A DNA stretch of 64,000 nt from Epiperipatus broadwayi. Lineage: Eukaryota > Onychophora > Udeonychophora > Euonychophora > Peripatidae. Shown here piece by piece: positions 49,491-61,125 of the stretch (position 1 is its first letter; each line of letters starts with the position of its first letter). A program made the position numbers and the translations under genes. Below the pieces are notes generated by a model, which did no database searches, was not told the origin of the DNA, and worked only from the letters and a program-made list of their open reading frames with translations. The DNA lies in the NCBI GenBank assembly GCA_028023455.1, contig JAQFVV010000143.1, positions 3,043,301 to 3,107,300 of the forward strand, given 5' to 3'.

Positions 49491-49498
49491 GCTTAGAG

Positions 49499-50685
49499 CA
49501 GTGGTCTTCAATCACTGGGCCGCAGAAGTTTTCTGCCGGGCCGTGCTATACTGGCAAGAAAGTTAGTAATAACAAAATAATAAGATTTTAAACTTTTAAT
49601 TAATATAAACAGTTTTTATTTATTTTTTCATCGCATTTTTACCCTATTAAAAAATAAGAAACAGAACCAAAACGAAATCTAATCAATCATACATAAATTA
49701 ATTTGTTTTTCTATTTATCACAGATGTTTATGGATAGATAGAATTAAATTTATTATTTTTCTAAAAAAATTCAAAATTAAAAAAAAAAGGTTTTTTTATT
49801 ATACAAACTCCAGTTGTCTTTTGATAGCCAATCACGGTTGCTTGTCAGCATTGTTTATGTGTTAAAACAAGATCAAAACTTTTGACTTTTTTAAGTTTCG
49901 TTTTCTTTTTTTTTTTTTTTGTTTAAAAATACGCCCACTTTTTTTTTGGCCTATAAGGCAATATTTTTTGGTTTTATTTGTATACTGCTAATATACTAAA
50001 ACTTTTATTTTTAAAACCAATTTCTGTTAACCTTTTTTTAAAAATAAAAACAAGCAAAAAATAACTTTGCGATTTTTTTTTTGGCTTTATTTCTATTACG
50101 CGATATCTATTTTACCATTTTTTTAAAAAAACTTTTTCTATTAATTACATTTTTTGAATCTTTCAACACACCAGCACAAAAAAAAAAAAAATTATAATAA
50201 CATCAAAACTTGATATTTTTACACGTTTCGTTTTATTTTTTCAGATTTAAAATACGGTGATTAATTATGCGATTTCTATTTTGCCCTTACTACTATCAAA
50301 AGACAACCTCCATATATATATAACCATCTTGTATATTTAATATTAAATACAGATAATACATTTATCATAATCATTGCCATGTGATTACACTAGCTATGAT
50401 ATTTCCCAACATTCAGGTGAATAACATTTTATTCTAGAATGTTTTAACAATGAAATAATAAACATAGAAATAAATGCAAGCACATTAATGAGAACGATTG
50501 TTATTGTACTGTTTTCTGTGTTCAGCATGTGTAGTGTGCTGTTTTGGTCAATTATAACAATTATGCTTATCTAAGGCTAAGCAGGTTACATCTTTAAGAA
50601 AATTTATCTGTAAACTTCTGCCGGTCCGCGAAATCTTATCTTTATTTTTGCCGGGCCACAGGTGTGAAAAGGTTGAAGACTACTG
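49499..50685. mobile_element. Non-autonomous hAT-like DNA transposon, 8-bp duplication
   Basis: Ends CAGTGGTCTTCAATC and, inverted, CAGTAGTCTTCAACC (13 of 15 identical) are typical of hAT termini. GCTTAGAG is repeated exactly at 49491-49498 and 50686-50693; 8-bp duplications are the hAT signature. GC-rich subterminal blocks (GGGCCGCAGAAG, CCGGGCC at the left; GGACCGGCAGAAG, GGCCCGGCA at the right) stand out in the AT-rich host. The inside is AT-rich filler with no transposase frame, so it would depend on an enzyme made elsewhere. Confidence 0.93.
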
Positions 50686-50693
50686 GCTTAGAG

Positions 50694-53093
50694 CAATTGC
50701 AATTGGTAGTTGTCAATGTAGATTGAATCCTATAGATAAAGCCATATCAGATAAATAGTGGAAAATTTTGATAAGAAGAATTATTGAAGGAGATTATTGG
50801 AAGAATACTTCACCGAAGAGAGTATTTTAGATTTATAGTACATCATACCTAAAGAAATGATGGGGTGAAAAGATCGGCCATTTGCTTTTCGGAGCTTTGT
50901 TCTACCAGCTCATCACCATGCCATTCCAGTGCTCTTAATACCTAGCCTGAGACTGTACTGTGTCAAGGAAGCCTGCTAAATGATCTGACTTTGTAACTGC
51001 CTGTTTCAAGGCATGTAACGTCTACCAATTGGTTCTGAGGTAACCTCCAATTTGTTGCAAACCTATGATTCTAGCTTACTTTGTTTTCTAAATCAATATT
51101 AATTTATATTATATATATCTGTAATGTTTATACAACTTAATTTTAAAATGCATCTTTTAATTTTTTTCTCTTAAATTTAAAAATATTAATTCTTATAAAA
51201 ATCTCACATTATTTTGATGTGGCAAATTTAAATTAATTTTTTGTTGGTTTATTTATAATATTGACTTATTGAAACTGCCAAGTATAAAACTCAGTGAATA
51301 ACTAACTTTAAACCCTCTCTCTTATTTTCTCCAGTTAAAAATCATTTTAGATTATTTCCATTAAATTAATTAATAGAGAAAGCTCATTTAGTTTTGTACC
51401 TCATATTATAAAATTATTTTTAAATGATTGAAATTATTTTAAAAGTTAGGCATTTTATTATTATCTCTAACTTAAAAGTGCCCTCGTAATTATTTCTGAA
51501 AGGATAAGAATTTTATTAAATCAGTTAAGTAAAATCTATCACGATTTCTGTAAAACAAATGTCTTGAAAGAAAATCATTGAAAGCACATTTATCATAGCA
51601 TTTTATGTTTCATACACATATATTTTTATTTGTCAGAAAAATAGTAAAAATTGCGATATACAATTTATTATGCTGTATGTTGTCAAACTACACCAGAAGT
51701 GAGTTTGATATTCAATGCCCCGTCTATGTTAATTAAAAGACAGTCTTATTCTGTAATTATCGATGATGAACTGTTTAATAACTTACTAATACATGAAATA
51801 TTTGGAAAATGTGGAAAACAATTTATATTTTAGTTTTAATTCTTGGCTTTCTTTTTATATTATAATTTATGATTCATTCATTAATGGCCTAAGGTTTCTG
51901 GGGACTTTCTATTATGTCAGGGAGGCGATTATTTTAATCAGGATTTAAGTTATTATTTTCGTTAGTGATACACTATCTATCTATATACATCTAAGGCATT
52001 ATGTATTTATAGTTACAACCATTTCTTTATTATTGTTGTTCTTGCTTTGCTACTTACTCCTCAGGACCTTCGGAAGTTTAAATATGACCAGTCCAATCTT
52101 TGACTTTCCCTCAAAGTAGACATATTTTCTACGAAGGGATCCTTTTTCGGGCATTGTCATTAAGATGTGTATGGAAAGTCCAGCACATCAAATCTATTAT
52201 TATTATTCAGAGACCTGTTTTGGCTGGAGGGCCAGCATTTCTCATCATCTACCTGTATATACCAGGGATTTCTTTTAGCAAAGCCACCTAGAGGTTCGTA
52301 ACAGACCTCATTCATTCATTCTTTTGTTGTAATATATAACAGCATACTGCCTTCATCATCATTTTATATCTTTATTTAGCAAACCTGAAATGCTCTCTGC
52401 CATGATGGCACGTCCTTAACCAACCAATCCCAATTAATTAAATCTGACTATATGATTGTCAATTATTTATTTAAGAACTATTTTGCTTTCCACACTCATT
52501 ATATACAACTGATTTAAATGTAATAGTGTTATAAATGCACATCTTTCATCTTTTGTTATCTATCTATATATATAATAGATTTATTTGTAATATCTTAAAG
52601 AGGGCTAATGATATTTTATTACTGATTGGTTCTTGGCAGACCAATTAACAAATTTTACTTTGTTATCAAATGCCTTACATTTAGCCGCATCACAATGAAT
52701 TCATATATTAACCTAGTTGTATAAACAAAAGCCAACTTATTTTGTATAACAAACTCGATTTCTTAATAAATTCCTATAATATTATTTTAAATTAGCTTAG
52801 TTTGTCACCACTCCGAATCTCTAATATTAATTACTCTATTTATTTATAATATTTCTTTAATTTAAATTCACTTCTTTGTAATGTTGCCAGAAAGAATTAT
52901 AATTGTTATGGTTCAAACTATTAGTAATTGATATCAAACCATATCTGTACCATTCTGCAATCATCAGAATTCACTAGATCATTACTTTCTCATATAAATC
53001 CTTTATTATTTTGAGTCTTTTTGTGAACCATGATCTCCAGCTGGGACGGAATAAAATTAAGGACTGCTAGTGTCATCACAAACGTTTTCCATT
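50694..53093. other. Intron 2 sequence, nothing recognised
   Basis: Somewhat less AT-rich near 50800-51060 and 51880-52310, but I find no exon, RNA gene or matched repeat. Confidence 0.4.
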
Positions 53094-53163
53094 GGTCAGA
53101 GAGACAATAGTTCAGGCAAATAGGTTATGGTCAGAGAGACAATAGTTCAGGCAAATAGGTTAG
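53094..53163 (+). repeat. 35-bp tandem duplication
   Basis: GGTCAGAGAGACAATAG followed by TTCAGGCAAATAGGTTA occurs twice in direct succession (starts 53094 and 53129) with essentially no differences. This is a recent local duplication in intron 2. Confidence 0.92.
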
Positions 53164-53462
53164 GATTACCATTCCCCTGACATCTGTATCTTGGGTATGG
53201 TTGGATTAAAGGTACTTTTGCTTGGATTATTGGTCTTGTTGAATGAATACATGATTTTGACCGGCACAATTACATTTTTACAATTTTACCAACTTAATTA
53301 TTAACATAACGTTATTCATAAAACTTACTATTAATATATAACTTTAAAATCTACTTTATCCTTTATTTCTATTGTTAATTATTATCATATTTATATTTAT
53401 TCATCTGTTTTTTTTTGCCATAATTTTATAAATTCAATGTAATATATTCAATGTAATATATT

Positions 53463-53500
53463 TTGCTTCAAAGTGTCAAAAGAGTGGAATGTGGTTATTA
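53463..53500 (+). repeat. Fragment of the 48.7-kb repeat end
   Basis: TTGCTTCAAAGTGTCAAAAGAG and TGGAATGTGG match the minus-strand end of the repeat at 48683-48960, on the opposite strand. Confidence 0.6.
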
Positions 53501-53968
53501 TATGTTATATATTAGAAAAGCAAAAATAAAGAAGGAAAGAGGAAGAGAAGTTATTGAAGATTATATCATTTTATTGTAAATATCTATCATTTATTAATAT
53601 TAGCAAAGAAATATATACACTCATAGTACAAACACACACAAGGGATTTTTTTACAGTAATTCATAAGTTTTTTATGCATATATATATAGATTGATGCACA
53701 TAGTTTAATATATATGAAATTTAAATTGAGGTAAATCATTTCCGGAAGTTATATGCACAATACTCATATATTAATAAATATGAAGAATATTCTTTGTATT
53801 TATTGATGTATGAGTCATATTTATACATAGTTTCCAGAAGTGTTTTTTCTTCTGTTTAAATTTCATATCTATCATATACTCATTTTACTTTATATATTGT
53901 ATATATACTTCTGCATTAACAATAATGTCTCTTTTTTTTTTTTTGATATTAAAAAAAAAAAAAATCAG

Positions 53969-54032
53969 GTTTGACAAGTGGTTTGGATATTGGATTATCA
54001 AATTGGAGTTTTGAATTTATTACCATTTCATT
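53969..54032 (+). CDS. SLC35C2: SLC35C2-like transporter, coding exon 3
   Basis: The acceptor AATCAG ends at 53968 and the donor GTAAGT begins at 54033. The 64-nt exon (2 + 60 + 2) completes the glycine codon from exon 2 and encodes LTSGLDIGLSNWSFEFITIS plus two bases of a leucine codon (phase 2). GLSNWSF is one of the best conserved blocks of SLC35C2 and its triose-phosphate-translocator relatives; human SLC35C2 has ALDVGLSNWSFLYVTVSL here. The next exon should begin by completing Leu and encode Y-T-M-x-K-S. I do not find it before the window ends, so intron 3 is longer than 9.9 kb. Confidence 0.93.
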
Positions 54033-54860
54033 GTAAGTTTAAAAATATTATAAAGTATATATAAATTTCATATGATTATATAGCCTTTAAACTTGCATTC
54101 TTTATATTATATAGTTGAAGTTTTAAATTAACATTTTTTAATTTTTTTTTTTAGCTTGTAGTTTTATATAAATATTAAAAGCTTATTTTTATTAATATTT
54201 TAATTAAAATTTGTGGCTTCTTTCGAAGTCTATTATAATTTAGAGATTAAACTTTTAGTAAATGCATTTTTTATTATTTTTTTGTTATAATAGAGATTTA
54301 TTTTTCCATACATAAACAGTAAATATTCAGATTTCTATATGAAGTCTATGAAATACGCTTTCACTGTTCTTTTTGAAATTTTAAATGCATTTCAGTGTTC
54401 TGTTTTAATTTAGTAAGATGTTAAATTACTATATAAATTACATACAAATGTTATATTGCTAATACTGTTTTTATTATTATCTAGTTTAATGTTTTATATG
54501 TCACTATAGTATAGAACTGTTTCTAACCATTTCAAATTCATAGAATACTTTTGTTTATATATATATATTTTAACATAATATTAAAATCAATAACATATAT
54601 TTAGAAATTCAATCATGGAATTTAAAATTATAGAATACAAAATAAAATAGCAGTAAAAAATGAAATCATTAATATAAAAATGATTACTGTATTCGTGAAA
54701 ATTAATATATATATATATTTTAAAAAAATAGTACATGTATAAATCAATTTGCATTTGGTATTTGAGCTTGGTACTCAGATTTAGCAATATCAGAATTAAA
54801 TACCTTCAAAATATTTCATTTTAATATATATATCCATTTCCCCTTATTATAATGATAAAT
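54033..54860. other. Start of intron 3, nothing recognised
   Basis: Very AT-rich DNA up to the RTE-1 target duplication. Confidence 0.5.
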
Positions 54861-55032
54861 AATTATTTCTGGCTGCAGAAAGGAGTTTGCTATTAACTGA
54901 AAGGAGACCCTTTGATTCCTCTTGGAGCCCTTAAAGGAACTAAGCAGGGCAAATTGCTAATGTCCACTCCATACGTTCTTGTCGTTGCAGCTGTTATTAC
55001 TATGTGATTATTCATATAGTATATGAACATGG

Positions 55033-55830
55033 ATGGGCTGCTCACTAACACGCATTAGCCAGCGTGGTGAGTTTATTGGCTTTTTACCTCCAAGTTTAAG
55101 AATATTTTTTCTAATATATACAATCATGACAGACAAAAATAAATCATGGCCCTTATTCCCAGGAGGCTGTAAAGTCACCATCCAAGGCAGCGGTTGGTGG
55201 CCGAAGGCGGAGGGTGCTAAGAATCCCCTGATTGCGGACTCAGGCTGCCATTTGATGATGACTTTTTATTTAGGTACTTACAACTGCAGATCACTTTCAA
55301 GTGAAGGAAGATTGCAAGAGTTAGAAGAAGAACTGTCTTATATTAAATGGGACATTATTGGACTTTGTGAAGTTAGAAGAAAAGGTGAAGAAACAATTGA
55401 TTTAAAAAGTGGACATATACTCTACTATAAAGGCACAAATATTGGAAATACAAGTGGAGTAGGATTCATTATAAATAAAAAATGGAAGAATAACATTGTG
55501 GAGATTGATGGTGTATCAGACAGAGTGGCAAGATTAGTTTTACAACTTAATAGCAGATACCAAATGCAGATAATTCAGGTTTATGCCCCAACAAGTTCTC
55601 ATAGTGATGAAGTAGTAGAAGATTTTTATATGGATGTACAAAAGGCTTTTGATCAGAGTAAACAACATTTTAAAATTGTTATGGGAGACTTTAATGCTAG
55701 AATTGGTAAACAAATGAAAGATGAAAATGCTGTAGGTAATTTTGGTTATGGTAATAGAAATGAGAGAGGACATAGACTTGTGGAGTTTGCAGAAAAAGAA
55801 AAACTTTATATTATGAATTATTTTTTTTGA
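55033..55830 (+). pseudogene. RTE-1 ORF, endonuclease part (frame-broken)
   Basis: This frame carries the APE-type endonuclease: LGTYNCRSLSSEGRLQELEE with the N and E catalytic blocks (N in TYNCRS, E in GLCEVRR), GVGFIINKKWK, IIQVYAPTSSH, IVMGDFNARIG (D and N of the active site) and GNRNERGHRL. It stops at 55830 in a run of eight T at 55821-55828. Copy A (882-3970) has no such run there and reads through (NSYFEKN), so the break is local to this copy. The true start is unclear. ATG at 55033 gives a poorly conserved leader; ATG at 55126 (MTDKNKSW) is an alternative. Confidence 0.85.
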
Positions 55831-55885
55831 GAAAAATGTTAAAAGGAAATGGACATGGAAGCATCCAAATGAAGGTACAGCAGAA

Positions 55886-56506
55886 TTGGATTATATTTTG
55901 ACTAACAGAAAATACATATTTCAAGATTGTAATGTTCTTAATAAATTTAACACAGGAAGTGATCATCGATTAGTAAGATGTAAGATACATGTTAATGCAA
56001 AACTAGAGAGACAAAAATTATTAAGGAAAACAATATTTACAGTTGATATTCCTAATCTTCAGAAACATTCTAATGAATTTAAATTAGAACTTACAAATCG
56101 GTTTCAAGTATTAGTAGATTTTGAACATGATTCAGATTTGAATGACATTAATAGGAAAATAAGTGATACACTTTTAAAAACTGCAACAAAGATAGCTGGT
56201 AGAAAAAAGCAGCAATTGACCAATAAAATTTCTACTGAGACTAGAGAATTTATGAAGAAAAGAAGGAATATGAGGATATACAACAATGATGCATTAAAAA
56301 AGATTGAATATCTCGAATTTTGTAAAATGGTGCGGAAAAGAGTTGAAAATGATATAAGAAAGTATAATTGTGAACTAGCAAGGAAAGCTGTAGAAGAGAA
56401 TAAAAGTCTAAAGAGTGTAAAACAACATTTTGGTATTGGTAGGAAATTTATATCTGCAATAAGAAAAAAGATGGCATTATTACTAAAAAGAGAGATGACA
56501 TCATGA
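55886..56506 (+). pseudogene. RTE-1 ORF, end of endonuclease and linker (frame-broken)
   Basis: In a second frame: LDYILTNRKYIF, GSDHRLVRCKI (the S-D-H motif closing the APE active site), then a lysine-rich linker of about 150 residues with EFMKKRRNMRIY, RKRVENDIRKYNCELARKA and FGIGRKFISAIRKK. The frame is lost at about 56465 in an AAGAAAAAAG run, where copy B (36789-39565) keeps frame with one more A. Coding begins upstream of 55886 in this frame, right after the T run. Confidence 0.85.
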
Positions 56507-57351
56507 AATGTGTAGAAGACTTCTATCAAGAATTATATAGTAATAAAGAACAAGTGCCTCCTATACCTATTATATCTTCCGAATTGCCCAGAATTTTGAA
56601 TGAGGAAGTGAGACATGCAATTAAATTTATGAAGAAAGGGAAGGCTCCAGGTAATGATGGAATTATAATTGATATATTAAAAGAAGCAGGTGAAGAAATA
56701 GAAAAAATTTTAGCAAAATTATATACCAAATGTCTAAATGATAAAGATGTACCAGATGATTGGAAGAATGCAGTATTAATATTAATATTTAAAAAAGGTG
56801 ATAAAGAAGATATTAGAAATTACAGACCTATCAGTCTTTTATCAGTTTTATACAAAATTTTTACTAAGATAATTACAACTCGTCTACAGAAAACACTGGA
56901 TTTCCACCAACCAAGAGAACAAGCTGGATTTAAAAGTGGTTTTAGTACAGTAGATCATATCCAGGTATTGAGAGAAATTATAGAAAGGACAAATGAATAT
57001 GAGTTGCCATTATGCTTAGGATTTGTAGACTATGAAAAGGCATTTGATTCTATAAACATTTCTTCAGTGATTAAAGCATTGGATCATCAAGGTGTAGATC
57101 CAGGATATTGTCATATTTTAAAGAATATTTATAAAAATGCAACAGCAACAATTAGATTACATAATGATAGTAGGAAAATCAACATTGAAAAGGGTGTAAG
57201 ACAGGGTGACTCCATATCTCCAAAACTTTTTACAGCAGTGCTGCAAGAAGTATTTTGTGGATTAAAATGGGAAGCTAAAGGAGTGAAAGTAAATGGAGAT
57301 TATTTAAGTCATTTAGATTTTGCAGATGATGTAGTTGTTTTTTTCAAATAA
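56503..57351 (+). pseudogene. RTE-1 ORF, reverse transcriptase core (frame-broken)
   Basis: The RT fingers and palm: [62 protein letters not shown] (motif A, catalytic Asp), GVRQGDSISPKLF (motif B) and LDFADDVVVF (motif C, Asp-Asp). All catalytic residues are intact. The frame ends at 57351 because of an extra T in TTTTTTTC at 57337-57343; the copies at 36789-39565 and 882-3970 read V-V-V-F-A-N-N-A in frame there. Confidence 0.9.
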
Positions 57352-58084
57352 TGCTTTAGAGCTACAGGAAATGTTGCAGGAGTTATCAGATGAAAGTAGG
57401 AAAGTAGGACTAAAGATAAATGTTAAAAAGACTAAAGTAATGTTTAATAGATTTTCTCAAAATATGAAAATAAAGATTGATTATGATGAGTTAGAAGAAG
57501 TTAACAGTTACAATTACCTTGGTCAGATTATTAATACAGATGGAAATATAATGGATGAAATTAATCATAGAATTAAACTTGGTTGGAGTGCTTTTGGTAG
57601 AAATAACTTGATACTAAAAGGAAATATGCCTATGTGTTTGAAAAGGAAGGTTTTTAATAAATGTGTTTTGCCAGTGCTTACTTATGGATCTGAGACTTGG
57701 ACACTTAATAGAAGAGCAATACAGAGACTTCAGACCACTCAAAGAAGTATGGAGAGATGCATGTTGGGAGTAACAAGAAGGGATCGAAAACGCAATGTAT
57801 GGGTAAGAGAACAAACAGGTGTTACTGACCTCATTGAAAAAATTAAAAGACTAAAGTGGAGTTGGGCTGGACATATTGTTAGAAGAGATGATAATAGATG
57901 GACAATTGAAATTTTAAACTGGATTCCAAGAGATTGTAAAAGACCCAGAAAGAGACCACATGTGAGATGGATGGATGAAATAAGAAAGTGTGCAGGGGTG
58001 ATGTGGAGAAGAGAAGCTAAAGATAGAAAAAAATGGATTGAACTTGGAGAGACCTTCATCCTGCAGTGGATTGATAATGGTTGA
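57335..58084 (+). pseudogene. RTE-1 ORF, thumb and C-terminal domain
   Basis: Continues from the frameshift: NNALELQEMLQELSDESRK, YLGQIINTDGNIMDEINHRI, VLPVLTYGSETWTLNRRAIQ, then the RTE-type C-terminus with TGVTDLIEKIKRL, SWAGHIVRRDDNRWTIE, NWIPRDCKRPRKRPHVRW and WIELGETFILQWIDNG. The stop codon TGA at 58082 opens directly into the (GAT)n tail, so the 3' UTR is almost absent, a known RTE feature. Confidence 0.9.
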
Positions 58085-58189
58085 TGATGATGATGATGAT
58101 GATGAATTATTTCTATTATAATACATTCCAACTATTGATCAAAATAACTAATAAATATTGAAAATAATAATAAGTATTATATTAATTAT

Positions 58190-58406
58190 AAGCAAACTCT
58201 CCAGACAGTAGCGCTTCTCATTGCAAACTTTAGGAATCAATGGATGCAGGAAGGTTTTTGCATAAAATAGATGGGGATTTATGCAAAAACTTGCATTCAT
58301 TGATTACTAAAGTTTGCACTGGGTGACACTACTGTCTGGAGAGTTTACTTATTGTTAATAACAGCTTGTGTAAACATAGGAAATGGTGATCATGTGATGT
58401 TTTGCT
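58190..58406 (+). mobile_element. Short HH-family palindromic element (copy E5), 17-bp duplication
   Basis: Flanked by AGTATTATATTAATTAT at 58173-58189 and 58407-58423, the longest duplication in the window. Arms AAACTCTCCAGACAGTAG and its mirror, with the TCAATGGATGCAGGAAGG block on both sides of a shortened centre. The hammerhead core is deleted. The tail ends GGTGATCATGTGATG. Confidence 0.9.
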
Positions 58407-58423
58407 AGTATTATATTAATTAT

Positions 58424-59430
58424 TAGTAAAAAAAAAGTTACATTTGATTTAAGATGTATGAGATCTATGTTAAAAATGTTAGAATTTAATTATATATTTA
58501 TACATAGCATAATACAAACTAAATACATATCCATAATCTGCATATACAGACTTTGTCAAATGCAATAAGAACTGCAATGTGAATAGATAGATGTTGTAGT
58601 TCACTTGAAAATTAACTAGTAACTTATCTAATTTGTAATATTACATTGGTTATATTTATTCAAACATTGTTTGACAGTGAGAACATTACTTTGTGATAAT
58701 CATTTTATTTTCCCAATAATGTTTTACAATTTTGCAGAACACTAGTAACAACTTTCTGAAGGAAGTGTTATAATAAGCACTCGCTAAGAGCCACTGAGAT
58801 TGAGAAACAAAAAACTATCTGTATATTGTAATTATTAAACATTTTTACTGTTAGAAATTTTTTGCTGTAAGATTATAAGAGAATGTCTTATTAGTGATTT
58901 TATATATATATATATAGTATCAGACAAATTATCATACAATAAAACAAAATATTGAATTAACTCCACAATTTTCAGTGTACCAACACATAGATAAAAAACA
59001 AGCTTGATTATAATATGATTGCCATCCAACGATCAGTCTTCATTTAATTGAAATTATTTTAAAGAGGAATATAGGCACAGCCTTGCCTATAAGTAGAAGT
59101 TATCAATAAATTATGACTTTTGAGATAAGTAAGGTTTGAAAAGGAATCCTGAAACTTGAGGAATAGGCTTCAAATCCGGTTTCCTTGATTCAATTTTATG
59201 ATTGTAGAAAATATTTTCTATATTATTAAAGTTATGATCATATTATATTTTAGAAACATTTATTTAATTCTTTACATTTTTTCAGCATTATAATACATTA
59301 ACAACTTGTATTTGTTCTATATATTATATACTGTATATCTCTTTTTCATAGCCCAAATCATACATAACTAATAATTTTTATTAATCATTTATTAGACTAA
59401 AGATTATCCAATAATGAATAAGTACTATAG
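58424..59430. other. Intron 3 sequence, nothing recognised
   Basis: AT-rich DNA. No feature supported. Confidence 0.45.
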
Positions 59431-59503
59431 TCCTACTGTATGGAGAGTTTTGCCTGTTTAATAACAGTTATATGCTATCATAAGAGATGGTGATCATGTG
59501 ATG
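59431..59503 (+). mobile_element. HH-family 3' end fragment (5'-truncated)
   Basis: Starts inside the right arm (CCTACTGTATGGAGAGTTTTGCC) and runs to the usual tail end, GATGGTGATCATGTGATG. No duplication is clear. It looks like a 5'-truncated copy, which favours copying through RNA. Confidence 0.75.
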
Positions 59504-60981
59504 TTTAGTAGTTTTAGTATAGAAATCCTACAGAAATACAACACATAACTATTTTTTCTTTAATGCCTATGCTAGATCAGAGTTTACACAAGTTTCTTTT
59601 TACTTTCATAAAAAAAATAACCAAAGTATTCTTGTAGATTCTGAGAGAATTTGTACAATCACATTTAAAAAATTAATTAAAAGATAAATATAAATTAATA
59701 ATAAAAAAAGAATGGTTACAATGATAAGTGACTTTAAACTAAAAACATCTCCTTATTAAAATATAAAATATGATTATAATTTTTCCTTGGATTAAATAAA
59801 ATTCTTGTGTGATACTAGATTATAGTGACAGTTATTGGCCATAAAATTAACTAAGAATTACCAGATTTTAAGATCCATGAATTTAAATAAAATTATTTTA
59901 GTTTATCCAACTTATTTATGTATATAGAGAATAAAGTAATTTAGTGCACAGGATATAACCAACTGCTTAATTGCAGGCTTCTCAAGCTTAAACTTTATAG
60001 ATTTAATTAAGTAGCTCTTTGGGTCTAGAGGTTATTTTGTCCATCCTAATACAAGGAATGATCTAATGTACAATTATTTAAAACAAAAGAACACCTATGT
60101 TCAATATTACACATACTGGATTTTTATCATAAAATTGATTCAAGCTGATTTATTATGTTTATTCAAATATATTAAAATTGCATGAATAAAAAAATATTCT
60201 TTACAGCAAATAAAACTTTCATTCAATATAATTTTTTTATTAATTGGCTTAAAGATTAATTTAAAAATAATTCTTTCCGATTGAGTTCTGTCTGTCCATT
60301 GTGCAGACAATCATGTACATTCTACTTTTAATAAAACTAGGAAAATATATTAATTGGTAATTTAATTTGTTAATTGGTCTTAAATTTTTTATTTAAATAA
60401 ATGAGAAAAGAAACTAATTTCACATTTTCATATTTTTATCAAATATGTAAATTAATAGTTTAACTGAATTTAAATTTTTTATTTAAATTTTTTCTTTTGT
60501 TTCTATATTAATTCTAATAGTTAATTTGCAATGAATATCTTTAAAATCTGATATTTTCTTTATCCAGTGAAATAAAAAAATAAAAAAGAAGGAAGAAATA
60601 ATCGAGTTATACATTTTTTTTACCCTCAAATAATAAAACCATTCTATTTAGATATTATATTTTTAAAATCTAATACTGAGCATTAAATATTAACTTTTTT
60701 TAAAAAAAAAAAAAACCTCAATTCTTTCTTCCATATTACAACAGTAATTAGCATAATATTAAAGTACATTTTAAACTATAATTTTTAATAAAGTAAAAGA
60801 AAGTAATGTAACATATTTTCTGTAAGGAAAATAATGGACTTTTTAGTTTTTTAAAATTAATAATAAAAATCACAGATAGTGCCTTTTTTTCAGATCCAAT
60901 CTTAAATTCTGCTGATTTTGTGAAACATTTGCCATCTTAAGATACATCTCTAGTTTCCGGAAATGGTGTTTTTTACAATTT
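59504..60981. other. Intron 3 sequence, nothing recognised
   Basis: AT-rich DNA. No feature supported. Confidence 0.45.
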
Positions 60982-60989
60982 TTGTTTTG

Positions 60990-61117
60990 GGTGCTTTTCT
61001 CAAGAACTGGACGAGCCCCCAGGCGGCGCTGCAGAACCACCAAGAAGCCTGTAATTGATAATTTTTTTTAAAAAATATTCTCTAAAAACCGCTCGTCCAG
61101 TTCTTGAGAAAAGCACC
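60990..61117. mobile_element. 128-bp MITE with perfect 27-bp inverted ends and 8-bp duplication
   Basis: The first 27 bases (60990-61016, starting GGTGCTTTTCTCAAGAAC) are exactly mirrored at 61091-61117. TTGTTTTG is repeated exactly at 60982-60989 and 61118-61125. The 74-bp centre is GC-rich at its left side (CCCCAGGCGGCGCTGCAG). Perfect ends and duplication indicate a recent insertion. An 8-bp duplication fits hAT-, P- or Merlin-type transposases; the GG start would suit Merlin, but this is open. Confidence 0.93.
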
Positions 61118-61125
61118 TTGTTTTG

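Larger units (their letters stand above)
54871..58104 (+). mobile_element. Full-length RTE-1 retrotransposon (copy C, best preserved)
   Basis: The 3234-bp element starts GGCTGCAGAAAGGAG and ends in (GAT)n. It is flanked by AATTATTTCT at 54861-54870 and 58105-58114. A 5' region of about 160 bp precedes the coding part. Parts in order: APE endonuclease, RT, and a C-terminal GHIVRRDDNRW region typical of RTE-clade elements. It is in sense orientation within SLC35C2 intron 3. Three single-base length changes, all in homopolymer runs, break one long ORF. Low divergence and a clean duplication mark it as the youngest LINE in the window. Confidence 0.95.

Noticed and set aside
56104-56529. 141-codon minus-strand frame; similar frames at 37551-37952 and 57739-58131
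   Set aside because: All are antisense shadows of the RTE-1 ORF. The motifs and frame conservation lie on the + strand.
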